From assembly GCA_023078555.1 (NCBI GenBank), contig CM041200.1, forward strand, positions 7,804,807 through 7,868,806: a stretch of 64,000 nucleotides of DNA. The letters are read 5' to 3'. The notes below the pieces were generated by a model, which was given only the letters and a program-made list of their open reading frames with translations, did not search any database and had not been told where the DNA came from. Source of the stretch: Ulva prolifera. Its lineage: Eukaryota; Chlorophyta; Ulvophyceae; Ulvales; Ulvaceae. The translations under genes were made by a program, and so were the position numbers. Positions 12,691 through 24,281 of the stretch are shown piece after piece (the first letter of the stretch is position 1; the number at the start of each line of letters is the position of its first letter).

Positions 12691-13303
12691 GCACGCTTTT
12701 CCGGCCACCATTCACAGGGCGACGACCAACACTACATGGACTGCTGCCGAGCCTGAAATACGGACCAACGCTATCTTGGGCGATGCAGAAAGTCACCGCT
12801 ATTGTGAGCCTGCCTCCAGCTTCCTGCCGCTTCGTCTCCTGCCCAAAGTCGATGTCAGTTGCCATGAGTATGGGTCCACATATACCTGCACCGTGTCCAA
12901 TCCAGTCGTTTCCAGATACGCGTGTAGTAATAAAGTAACCAATAGTATCATTCGATCCACTGTCAACGCGGGCTTGGCCCGAAGTGACCTCGTATCATGG
13001 CAGCCGGCGCAGACACGCGAAGGCCACTTGCAGCGGTAAGGTACGTCCACAGTCCGGCAGATTATACCTGGGTCGGCGGATGATTCGGTGCCAAAGTCCA
13101 AGGTCCATCCGACTGCTCGCTTCCGATGACGTCGGAGAGGTATCAGAGAGTGAACGGACTTTCGGAATCTGGCGGACGACACCCGGATCCGTTTCACCGT
13201 GTCGCCATTCTCCTAGTGAGTCCCGTTGTGGCTGCAAGTGCTACCAGATCGCCCCCTGCCACCGCCAGGCTAGCCTCCGTACACAGCCCCACCCGCCGGA
13301 GAC

Positions 13304-13763
13304 GTGCCATCAGTTCCAAACGTGACACGACGCATGCCGTCGATATCAAGCCAGGCTGCAGTACTGCAGGCAGATCCCACTGGGGCCTCTGGCAGTGCCA
13401 ACGGCGCGGAGAGCAACACAGTGCTCATTGCGACCATATGCATCATTGCCATGATGGTGCTTGCTGCTGGAATGCTGGCCACGATCGTGGCTGTGCTTCA
13501 GCGAAGGAGAGCGGCGGACGTGGCCAGCAGTCATGATGCATGCACCATGCCCTCCGTCGCGGACAGTGACGTCGACGCAAGACCATCGCAAGACCATCGG
13601 AAGACCATGAAGTGCCGTTATCCGAGATGAACCCTGACTTTGAATATGTACTGCCCGCCCAGCTTGCGCTCATCATGGGCGGGCCCTACAGACTCGGAAA
13701 AACACTACCGATGCATGCGAGGATTTTACCACGGATTCAGGAGCCAGTGAAGGCGACCTGTTA
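13304..13763 (+). pseudogene. Receptor-kinase family remnant (membrane segment and juxtamembrane start only)
   Basis: The ORF from 13304 contains a membrane segment NTVLIATICIIAMMVLAAGM followed by a basic stop-transfer QRRR, placed like the transmembrane region of RK1-RK3. At 13627, in another frame, begins MNPDFEYVLPAQLALIMGGP. This matches the conserved juxtamembrane block of the family (MNPAYEYALPSHIALLMGAP in RK1). It ends at a stop near 13761 without any kinase domain, and no ectodomain is recognisable upstream. It is either a decayed fifth array member truncated by the transposon to its left, or a short kinase-less membrane protein joined by a small intron. Decay is more likely. Confidence 0.6.
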
Positions 13764-15067
13764 ATGCGCCACATGTACATGCTCACCATGCTGCAGCAAT
13801 AGTGTCAGGTCCAGAGCTTCTCGCGGAAGGCAATCATGTCAGCATGCCCAGCCTCTCCAAAGCAGCGAGGTGGGACAGCATATACTATAGTATACGGCTG
13901 AACACAGAATGTACCAGGGTATGCGTGTGCCAATGGCCGTGGGCGGCTGGACGACTGCACACGGCTTCCCTCCGCGCAGCGCCGACCAGTCCTCTGGCCA
14001 TGCAAGCTCCTCGCGAGCAGTTGCGCAAACGGCGCCAGCTGCTGCAGCAGCGATGGACTGTACCGAGGGTCGCAGTTTGCCCGCTGTGCCTTGCCAACCG
14101 GCTTGCTGGCGACAACCACTGGCAGGGGAACCGCACACCCCACCATCAGCAACACGCAACACATACCTTTGCTCTGTGTGTGCAAATTGATTATAAAAAA
14201 TAAAAAATAAAAAAATATGCCAGTTCACTCTTCTTTTTACAGAATTTGATAACAGTTATAACAGATCTTGTAGACACATGGTCGTGTGCACATGGTCGAA
14301 TCTGTGTATGCTATCGCATTGGACGACCGCCTCGATGGAGATTGGCCTTTGCGGTGTGAATCGAGGAGACCTGCATTGTACGCTGTGCCACAGTGTACAT
14401 ATCTCAGAGATAATGTGCACCAGCGGAGACATGCGGCACTCTAGTTATCAGCTCGCGATGCCTAGGCATCGTTCAGCAGCTGCGCTCGCTTCACTGACTG
14501 CGTACCGTAGCCATGGCTGCACAACAGAGAAAAAGGTACTTGTGGGTTCCAGCGGGATCGCAGGTGCATGCGGAGCGAGCGCGAGGGCGGCACCGACGCG
14601 GTCGGACCAGTGCGCCCTCGGTTCGGAGGTGACGATGCTCAGGCATTGTTCGAAAAACAGGTCCCGACTCCAACATGTGTACAAGTTCACAGAGAACGGA
14701 TGTACGAGCACAGCACGTCGCGTCGCCTTTCCTGCGTTTTGCAAATAAGTGCTGCAGCAAATTTGGGTCCAAACATCCTTACCTAGGTGCCGAGGGTGCG
14801 AGTTCGCTCCGTCAGCGTCAAGTCGTCTCGGTATTGCTGTGCCCACCGGACCAAGGCTCGTGACGCCTCCTGTACACCTCGAGATGGTCTCCATCATTTC
14901 AGTCTATTTTCTGTATCGGATGTGCCGTATGAAGATGTCCTCTTCCGGAGATAGCAAGAAGCCGGCAACAATGAAGTTGCCGTTTACATCGATCAGTTGT
15001 CGTCCACGATAGACTGGCTGTCGTAAACGTTGTTTGATCAGTCTATATTTTGTCTCAGCGTGCTGGG
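13764..15067. other. Intergenic, no gene recognised
   Basis: The stretch contains an A-rich patch at 14191-14217 that resembles the tail of an old retroinsertion on the + strand. A minus-strand ATG near 14161 opens a short hydrophobic peptide. Neither is convincing as a gene. Confidence 0.5.
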
Positions 15068-18000
15068 ATGGTCTTTTTCCGTCCACATTTGCCTTGCCTG
15101 TGCCTGGCACTGCTGACGCTCGCCACAGCCGCGGTTGCATTGGCTCAACCAAGGAGAGACACCTTCGAAGATTTCTTACAGGCCCAGCTGGTAAGTTAGT
15201 CAGCCCGATACCGCGCGGAGTCTTGCTTTGATACATGTCAAGTTCCATGCCGTTGCGCTCCAAACTCCCGCAGGCCTGACCACACGCTGGGGCGCCATCG
15301 AGCGCTGCAGACTAACCGCAAACCGATGATGAATCGTTCAAGTAGCGCCTACAATGTCCTTGGGCTTCTCAAATCTGCCGGAATGGGCGTCAACGATCAC
15401 AGTGACAGGCGATAGTGCCATCCACTGGGCGTCACTCTCTGCTGCCGAAGCCATTATCCATGCTGCCGTATTGCAAACATACTGCTTTGATGTCAGCATA
15501 TGTGCAGCGTAGCTGCATCATTGCGGTGGGCAGTGGTGCTGTGTGCGCTGCACAGCTGTGATTGGGATCACACTGCAACCAGAGGCAGAGCTTCTCTTAT
15601 GCGTGCAGGATGGCGCGCCCCTCACTCCCAACAACCGCGAGCTGATGCAAGATCAAAACACTTCCGCAGCTGAGCCAAGTCAGCCTTCAACGCCTTCACC
15701 TGCCATGCTGCCCAGCCTGCCGGAAGCCAAGGTGACTGTAGTCACAACAGCTGCTGAACTACTGGACGCGTCCACTGCAACTGCCCAAGACATAGAGATC
15801 CGGGCGCATCTGGACCTCCGCAGCCTCGTGCGAGTCCAGAATCCAGCCCTCCCACCAACTGCATTGAGATTGGCAATCATCAATGCCATTTCTCCCATGA
15901 GGTCCATGCGGGTGTGCCATCCTTTGCAGCGCCATTGCTGCCTCTTGCACAGAGCCAAGTGTCTTGCCATGGTGTGGCAAAGCACATACTGGCAGGGAAT
16001 TTCTCCTGGAGTTACGCAGTTGATCTGTGCAACTGGGTGGCAAGACATGGCACAATACACGGATGCCTGTGCTGTTGTGGTCACACTACACAGATCCGGT
16101 TGGCTACAGCCCTTTGACATTCGTGCAGAGGCAAGCCTGCTCAATCTTGCACGAGAACCACTCAGTTCCCAGCTGGAGCTACCCTGAACGTCTCTCCTCC
16201 ACCCCCCGGGCCGGTGCTTACCCCGTCCCAGTGCTGCTCCTGCCGATGCGCGTATCGGGGTGGCACGCTGTCTGGCCCATTCACTGTGGCTTCTGCTGAC
16301 ATCCCTGTCCAAGTGGACTCAGCAGACACGCAGATGGAATATACTGCTGCTTGTACATGTCGCACCATTGACATCAAGTGTGTGTGTGGCACACGGAGAC
16401 AGCGTAGCCCGTACGTAGCACCGCCATCCGCGCCAACAGTCCAGGCCACATCCAGGTCCGGGACGCCACCGCTGCGCGCTCGCACTCCGCGGTCCCTGAT
16501 CCTGTCGAAAGGGCGCATTCGCACGATCGTACGCCTCTGTTCATGTACATCTCATCGATGGTGCCGAAGTTCAAGGGGACTGGTTGACGCGCTGTGCTTG
16601 CATGCATCTGTGTGCTGCCTCCAATACCTGGGCGTTCCTCTCTAAAGCCATCATGAGCATACTCTGCTGGAGCGCTGCACGGCGTGTACACCAGAATCTG
16701 TATGCTTTGGGTACTGGCCCACCTAACACTCCAATTCCACACATGTGCACCGTCGCCTGCAGTGTTGGGTCATCGGGCCCGATCACATAGAACGATTCCG
16801 AATACCCAGGTCTGTTTTTTGGGTGGCAGCCCTGAAAATGCTGTAAAAGCGACCAAACACTGGTCGCCTGGCCACTTGGTCACGGCTTCTGGAGCTGCAC
16901 GATGGATGTTTCCATGTAAATATACTCTCATACATGCATACACACACTCAATCTATGGCAGATATTGCCGGTAGGGCTGCCAGTGTGGTACGAGCTTGTG
17001 CCCGGCGTAGTGCCATGAATGAGTGAGTGGATTTGCGCGTGGATTCCGAGAACAGGTTGGGTGCCCGGCCTCTGTCCGTTGTAACTACATACACACACTC
17101 TCAATCCTGTTGCATGAGCGTTGCGTTGTTCGCGTGCTTCCTCGTGGTCCTGGCGGTGCTACCGGCCCCTCCGGCTGTGTCCTTTGTAACACACTCAATC
17201 GTGGCCGTCCGCTGCCATCGACATGCTTGCACTGGCGTGACTGCATCAGTGTATCTGTTTCTGTGCGTTGCCCTGGCGCCGCTACACGCCTCGCCAGCTT
17301 TGTCCGTGTAACACAAACGAGCGTGGCTGTCCAATGCAGGGCAACTGCAGCGACCCCGACGCCGCAACGGCCCTCGGCCTCTCCCCGGCCGAGGCGGCCC
17401 CGCTCCTCGCGCTGAAGCCCCGCCAGTGCCTCCTCCTCCTGCCTGACAGCTTCCTCATGAACAAAGGCGGGGAGTTCTGGCTGGACAACGTCTACCTGAA
17501 GCTCATGCGGAGCCGGGTGGCGCCCGACGCCATGTTTGTGAGGGCCGGGGTGGACGGGCAGGGGGCAGGCTTCGAGAACATCACCGCGTCGGACCTCTTT
17601 CTCACGAATGTCACGCTGCACGGCGACCTCCAGGGCTCGGTCACCGGCGTCAGCCTCGAGGAGTCGGTGTCGAGCATGCTTGTGCAAGGTGAGCTCAATC
17701 TCGCTTGCGCTCGTGAGGATGCGCGAACCCTGGTGATCGCCCCGAGCGGGGGCCAGAGGTGCACGGTGGTCGCCAGTGTTTGGTCATCGGGCCCGATCAC
17801 ATAGAACAATTCCGAATATTCAGATCTGATTTCGGGGTGGCAGTCCTGGAAATGCTGCAAAGCGACCCAACACTGCTGTGGCGCACGCGGCGTGTTCTGG
17901 TGATGCATATGTCGTCAACTGATGATTGTTTGACGGCCTGTGTGCTCTGATTTGCTTGCTTACGTTTGCACATACACGCAAGTTGAGGTGTGGTTGCGAG

Positions 18001-21000
18001 ACCGATGCAGGCTTCAGCCACGACCAGCTGCGAATGAAGAGGCTGATGTGCTCATGCATGCAGACTGCATCTTCACCGACTGGCTCGGCGGGCGGTCGCC
18101 GTTGGCCGCCCTGTACGGCGGCCTCGCCAACGTCGTCGACACCGTGTTCCGGAACATGATCCTCAACGTCGAGGTTGCCGACGTCAGTTATAACGGCGTC
18201 GTGCGCTTTCAGAACGTGTCCTTCGCCAACGTCACTCTCGCCCACGGCGTCGTCAGCACCACTGACAACGACTACAGCTCAGAATACAACTTCAACGTCG
18301 AGTACTACGCCGCGGACGACGCGAACTACGACGTGGAGGTCGACGCGGTCGCGATTGGGGAGCGCGGCATGTTCGGAGCGGAGTTCGTCATCACCGAGGC
18401 GGTTATGTCGAACTGCGTGTACCTGCTATCGGAGCGCGACAAGGTTCTGCCGGGGTGCGCAGAGGCGTCGGTGCAGCAGCGCGCCGCCATGATACGGCGG
18501 CAGCGCACGGAGACGCCCTCCGATGGAGACGGGGGCGGGGAACAGGTGACAGACTACAACACAGGGGACCCAGACGCGCGCCTTGAGGAGGACCTTCCGC
18601 TGTTGACGGACCCATGGCTTCAAGCGCTGCAGGCGTCGGTGGGGCCGCTGCCGCCGCCCCCTGCCACCTGGCCACCGTTCGCTGTACCACCGCCGGCGAC
18701 CCCTGAGAATCGGTCGGACATCAGCAGGCTGCCGGGGCCGGTTGTGGAGGTGCCAGTGCCGGGCTTGCAGGCGGACGCGGCGGCCATCGCGGCGGCTGAC
18801 GAGGCCATTGCGGCGGCCGCAACCGCTGGAGGCGGCGCCGGAGGCGACTCGACCGGGCGTGGGGTGGTCATAGTCGCCGTTGCGATTGCGGCGTTGGCGG
18901 CAGGGGCGGTGGCCGCGGCGGTGTGGGCGGTGCTGGCGCTGCGGCGGAAGCAGCCGCACCAGCCTCACCTGGAGCCTGCGGCCCTTGCAGCTGAGCGGCG
19001 GCGGCGGCGACTGCACTTGTGGATGTCAGCCGGCGAAGGGACAGCCTCGGTGCGGTCACCCTCAATCCTGGCCCTCTCTTTTTAGTGTTTCTGCCCAGGA
19101 CACCGTTGCGCTGCACAGCGTGTGAGTAGACTGCACCACCAGCAAGCACGCAGCTGCCATGCATCATCGGCTACTCACGCGCCACGCCGTTACAGCCAGC
19201 GCATCAGGGGTTAGCATTGGGGGACGGTGACACGGTCCGAACCGCAACAAGCGCACACTCTCCGGCCTCCCCTGAGGCCTCCCCTGAGACATACTCACAA
19301 GCAAGTACACATACATGCAAGCAGCATCTCCAACACTGCACACACTGTGCAGGACTCGCATGCAACAAACGTGACTCCCCTCATCTCGGACAGCGGCAGC
19401 TCGGTGCCGCGCACGGGCTCGGACGCCGGCTCCGCCCTGCAGCGAGTGCACAGCACGCCACAGTCGGCGATGAACCCGGCGTACGAGTACGCGCTCCCAA
19501 GCCATATCGCGCTCCTCATGGGCGCGCCAATCCTCGAGACGGAGGAGGAGCTGCAGCTCGAAGCCGCGGACAAGAAGCCCGGCCGCGGCGGCGGGGGCCA
19601 GGGAGAAACCCCCAGCGGCGGCCGCGGCCGCAGCGGCCACTCGCCAGATCTCCACCTCCGCACCGCCTCGCCGAGCCTCGGAACGACGCAGGTCGGCGGC
19701 GCGGCGCCGCCGCCGCGCGGCATGTCGCTTACGGAAGTCAGCGCGGGCAGCGGCGGTGGCCGCGGGAGCATCTTCGGCAGTGTCACGGAGCCGCTCGGTG
19801 GCGCGTTGGCGGCCGCGCTGGCGTCGGACGCTCAGGAGGACTCACTCCACGCGCAGTCCGATGAGCCGGGGAGCACGATCGTGGTCGCGCCGTATGACCT
19901 CACGCTGAGCTCCCGCAGCCACGAGACGACCGTCGGCGTTCCGTCGCGCGTGGGCACGGTGGACGGGACCATCAGCAGCGCGACGTCTGCAGGGCACACG
20001 ACCGCCGAATACTCGACCACAGGACACGCACCCCTGGAGCCGGCAGAGGCGCAGGCGGACGTCCGAGGCACACGCATGGGGCCGGTGCATGCCTTTGATG
20101 GGGTGGAGCTGACGAGCCTTGCGCCAGCGGTGGACGCCGGGCAGACGGCGACGGACGTGAGGGGTGAAGACCCGAGGTTCCGGCGGCTGCACCGGCTGCT
20201 GGACGGCTTTGGGGAGCATGACCGCTTCCTGGGGCGGTATGAGCTCCTGGGGCGGGAGAACCGCCGCCGTGGAGGTGCTCTGATGCTGCCTCTTGCATCT
20301 GTGATTATTTTTTCGTGGTGGGAATGCGTGGCCCGGTGCTGTGAAATTTGCGACTGCTCAAGGAAACTGTTGTGTGGCAGCGCAAACAGGAGGACCTTTC
20401 ACTTGTCCAAGCTTGGGTTGACACTGAGCATGAGTGTCTGACAGTTGTGAGATCTGCTGCTGGAGCTGTGACCTTGATGTTCATAGTGAGCTTCATGCTC
20501 CGCAGCTGCAAGTTCACAGCACTGGTGGTGCCCATGCAGGGCAGGCGGTCGTGCAGTTTGCAGAAGGGAAGGACCGGTGCGAGTATGCGATCAAGTTCTT
20601 CCTCGACTGGGACGCCTTCATCACCGAGGCCGCCCTCTATGCCGCAGCCTTCCCCTACATTCGCAATGAAGCCTCTCTGGAGGTGTTGGCGCGCGCTGAC
20701 GCCACGGTGAGCCTGGCCGGGGGCGGCGACGCCGTGCCGATGTCGGAGGTTGTGGCGCGCTTCCTGCCGCAGGTCGAGGCGGTGACCGACGGCTCTGAGG
20801 GGGGCCTGGTGGACCCCCGGGGGCGGCCGCTGCCACCATGCATTGTGATGGAGCGTGGGGAGAGCCTGCACGACTGGAGTGACCGGGCGGAGCCGGACCT
20901 CTTCACAGCCCTCGCGGTGCGTGGCTTGCACTCTACACAACCTGCCGCCAGCCTCCCACGTGTTGTTTCCATCCTGTCGTGCATGTGAAGCGTGAACACA

Positions 21001-21465
21001 CTTTTGTTTCTTGACTTGCATCATCATAGGTACTGTTATGATTATAGTACCTACACGGTGAGCTGTCCGCGTAGACTGTGCTGTTCCGCAGTAGATCGGG
21101 GCTGGACTGCTTGTTTGGGTGTAACGGCCCCTCAAGTGCAGCCATGTTTCTCTCCGTTGTTGGAGGCAGTTCCAGCATGCAGCCCCGTCACATGCTACAT
21201 GACGACATCAACCGTATGCGACTGTGTCGTTTTCTGCTGTGCATAGATCAATCATACCAATGCTTGCTGAACCGGCCTCTGCAAGCCGGCATCGAGAAGG
21301 AGCTGTCATATCGGTATGAAACCCACGTGGACCTTCGCCACCCAACACACCTTTTGCCAGATGCACCTGCCGCCTGACACTCCTGCCGCCCACGCAAACC
21401 CCTCGACCAGGGCCACACGTGCAGGTTCTGTCCAACATCTCGCTGCGCCTGGCGGACATGCACGA

Positions 21466-21502
<37 letters not shown>

Positions 21503-22376
21503 GTCATGTGGCTGCCGCGGCAGAACCGCTGGACGGTCATCGACTTTGGCTGCGTCGCGCGCATCGGCGAGACCGCGCCCCTCAACTTCACGCTCGTCTA
21601 CGCCGCGCCGGAGGTGGCTAGGGCGTTCTTCCTGCAGCAGCGCAGCATTGTTTCAGCTCCCGCGCTTGACGCGTGGTCGCTGGGGGTGATGGCGTTTGAG
21701 CTGCTCACCGGCGCCCCTGCGTTCAACCTCATCGATGACGGTCGCAGCCGGGTGCGACCCTTTCCAGCAACACCTGCGCTCTGCCCGGACAGTGACCCTG
21801 CTGATGCGTCCGCTTCGATTGCGCCGACATCTGGATACTCGGCATCTACGACTGTAGACTGAATCTCCTGTGTCTGACAGTGTTGATTGATCGCGGAATG
21901 GCCACAGTGGCCACGGCTTGGTGCCGGTCGGCTGTACTCATGCATGCGAGTACTTGGTGACCAGGTGCGGCCATCGTTGCCGGTCATTCCAGGCATGACG
22001 CACCGGGGAGCTGTTTCCGGACGCTGTCCGTCGCTGCCAACACCAATTGAAAGTTTCATCCCCGTGCCATGTTTCCATGCGCAAGCATGCGCCCTCAGCT
22101 GCAAGAGAATCCACCGGCGATGGCGCCATGGGGTGTTCACCATGCGTATGCGGTGTGTATGCTGGGCGTGCTGTGCAGGTGATGCAGCGGCTGCGGGGCG
22201 ACCTGCCGCTACCGTGGGAGGGCGAGCTGAGCCCGGCGGTGCAGAGGCACCTCGGCATGTTCAAGGGGCCGGTGCTGCAGCTGCTCGAGCGCGACCCCGC
22301 CCGCCGCGCCTCGATGCGTCGCTTCCATGTCGCCTGTACCAAGCTCTTTTCTGGCCGCTCGACTGTCGAGGCGTAA
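15068..22376 (+). CDS. RK1: receptor-like Ser/Thr protein kinase with beta-helix-like ectodomain
   Basis: Eight exons join in phase: 15068-15190, 15609-15911, 17340-17688, 18064-19049, 19353-20274, 20540-20916, 21425-21751 and 22179-22376, giving about 1194 residues. Exon 1 encodes a signal peptide (MVFFRPHLPCLCLALLTLAT start, likely cleaved after ALA at residue 26). Exons 2-4 form the ectodomain. It has VTVVTTAAELL and DIEIRAHLDLR near the N-terminus, GNCSDPDAA at about 143, and repeated rungs such as DTVFRNM and FANVTL, the pattern of a right-handed beta-helix (inferred). A membrane helix at about 525-552 is followed by LRRK. A disordered linker with conserved MNPAYEYALPSHIALLMGAP leads to the kinase. 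There YAIKFF carries the ATP lysine (K913), HRDLKPAN the catalytic Asp (D1041), and IDFG the metal Asp (D1060), with AAPE and DAWSLGVM after them. The glycine loop is atypical. It probably senses something outside the cell. Confidence 0.85.
16760..16862. mobile_element. 103-bp MITE with 8-bp target duplication, RK1 intron 2
   Basis: The ends CAGTGTTGGGTC and GACCAAACACTG are inverted repeats. The element is flanked by a perfect 8-bp duplication GTCGCCTG (16752-16759 and 16863-16870). Size and duplication point to a hAT-derived MITE. It is the reference copy for related elements at 17774, 26620, 31777, 49202 and 61748. Confidence 0.9.
16976..17098 (+). mobile_element. 3'-truncated LINE tail, RK1 intron 2
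   Basis: The sequence TGTGGTACGAGC... GTAACTACATACACACAC matches the last coding bases and 3' UTR of the LINE ending at 44490, including TTGTAACTACATACA. Two further tails of a related kind (TTTGTAACACA, near 17187, and GTGTAACACAAACG, near 17311) follow in the same orientation, suggesting repeated insertion. Confidence 0.75.
17774..17875. mobile_element. 102-bp MITE copy, RK1 intron 3
   Basis: It is homologous over its whole length to 16760-16862 (shared GGGCCCGATCACATAGAAC), with ends CAGTGTTTGGTC and GACCCAACACTG. No clear target duplication remains. Confidence 0.8.
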
Positions 22377-22437
22377 ACGGGATCCTCTTCCCCCCCCTTC
22401 CCTTCCCCGCTAGTGGGGATAGATATGTCGGTGTCAA

Positions 22438-22479
<42 letters not shown>

Positions 22480-24281
22480 GTTCTCTGGCTGGATGCGTGC
22501 CGGAGGCTGGTGTCTTGGCAGACACCTCTGGCCTCGGAAATCTCTGGAACACAATATGCACGATGTCGGGTGAAGCAGAGCTGGATGCGCTGAGGTGCGG
22601 TGCCTGAGTGTTGCTTGCAGTGGTTGCGATGTGGCTGGTGGTGTCTCTCCGCACGCGTCGCTGCGGACTGTTCAAGTTGCTGCTGATGCACTCTCGGCGG
22701 AATTGTGCGTTGGACAGCAACTCATGTGGCGGTTCCGCCAAGCAGATCTGTCAGCATGTTGCTGCTCGAGAATCTGCAGAGTGCTGGGCTGTGCTTTTTT
22801 TGTGATGGTATGTTTCGTTTGCGTGTGATATCATGAGCAGGCTTCACCCGATTGTTCTCTGGAGAGGCCGCATTGCTGGCAACCTCGATCCCATAGCCTG
22901 TTTTGAAATGCTCCTGCTTCATCGGAGTGTTCTTGAGCATTCAGCACTGTACTGACCACAGCAAAAGGCAGAGAGATCGCCAGCTGCTGCTCTGGACCTG
23001 CAGCCTGCTTCAGCGACATGTCAGCGAAGGCTGGCCAGGCTGTGCACAGCCATGGGGGCACTGCCATGTCCACATCTGCGCATCGAGAGTACCACGAACA
23101 AGTTGTGCACGACGTCAGTGATCCAGGAAAACACATTCGCCGTCGCAAGGAGCGAGGTCGGCGTTTGCTGTACCTCACTCGGGACGCCTGAAACCAACTC
23201 GAGGACAGCCCTCTTTCGAGTGTCAAACCAAATGAAACAAGAGTTTCCGCAGGTGTTAGGCTATGGCAGTCCAGCGGCGCCAGCTGTGTGCCTGATCAAC
23301 ATGGCGGATACCATGTGTTGGAGTGCAACTCCACTGCAGCACAGTACAATCAGGGAGTTACGCTGCATGTGAATACATCCGATGCAAAGGCTACCTGCTT
23401 CCGCAGTGGCTTCGCGACTTGACAAGACTCGCATAGCCACAGAGAGCTTGTGGAATACATCTGCGTCTCGACAAAACCAGTGGCATCATGTTGTAGGGGC
23501 CTGTTCTGATTGTATGAGCGGCACGTATTACAAATTATGCTGACCAGTCGCAGTTTCGTCGCTTGCAGGCGGAGCGCGCTTGCGGCGTCCCTCGCCTGAC
23601 GTGATGCACGTCATGCACCAACCATCCGAGGCCCTGCAGCACCTTCAAGGCCGCACGAGTCGAAGCCCAATGCGAGATGTCGGCCCTGTCTTGCCCTGGT
23701 GCGTGACTTCAAGTGCCCTGGTGAGGTGGCAAGCCTGCATTTATTCAAATATGGCGTGCGCAATGTTACATACCGCAAGGTCTCCATGCTCGCCCTTGCG
23801 CTAGGCGTCTGCGTGTCGCTGGGTGCATCGTCTAGGTGGCTGCGTGACGAGCTCGCACCACGTCGGTTTTGAGTCAATAATCACCTTCGCAGTTGCCAGG
23901 AACTCGCAGGCGCAACAAAAACATGTTTCGCACAAGAGGGTCGCGAACGCTTCTGCAAATTTCAAAGCATCGATGCTGGGTTATCTCTGCCGTCGATAGG
24001 TTGCCGGACAGTGCTAGCTTGTAACGTAATTCTGGCACGCTTGCGAAATGTGTATCCTCGAACACGGTGTCGTCGCATGTGCATTGCGCGCAGCCGTAGA
24101 ACATCTGGCATCCAACCCATGTTTCTGACGCCTTCTCTTGATCTTGGTTCAACGCCGCGATTTTAGCACCTGCGGCATGCGGCCATGTTTAGCGTTGCGA
24201 GTCGGTCGGACGTGGTAGCCAACTTTATCGCTTAGGCCGTCTGTGTACAAATATTACAATATCGATAGATTTTCTGTCGTC
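22377..24281. other. Spacer between RK1 and RK2
   Basis: It begins 60 bp after the RK1 stop with a poly-G run. No gene is convincing; short open frames such as the one at 24152-23874 on the minus strand match nothing I know. Promoter elements for RK2 should lie near 24,000-24,280, but I see no clear motif. Confidence 0.5.
22438..22478. repeat. Poly-G tract (41 G) downstream of RK1
   Basis: An uninterrupted run of 41 G lies 62 bp after the RK1 stop codon, inside or just past its 3' UTR. Confidence 0.95.

Noticed and set aside
14058..14161. Minus-strand hydrophobic start MCCVLLMVGCAVPLPVVVAS as a signal-peptide exon
   Set aside because: No downstream exon on that strand is recognisable, so a chance hydrophobic frame is more likely.
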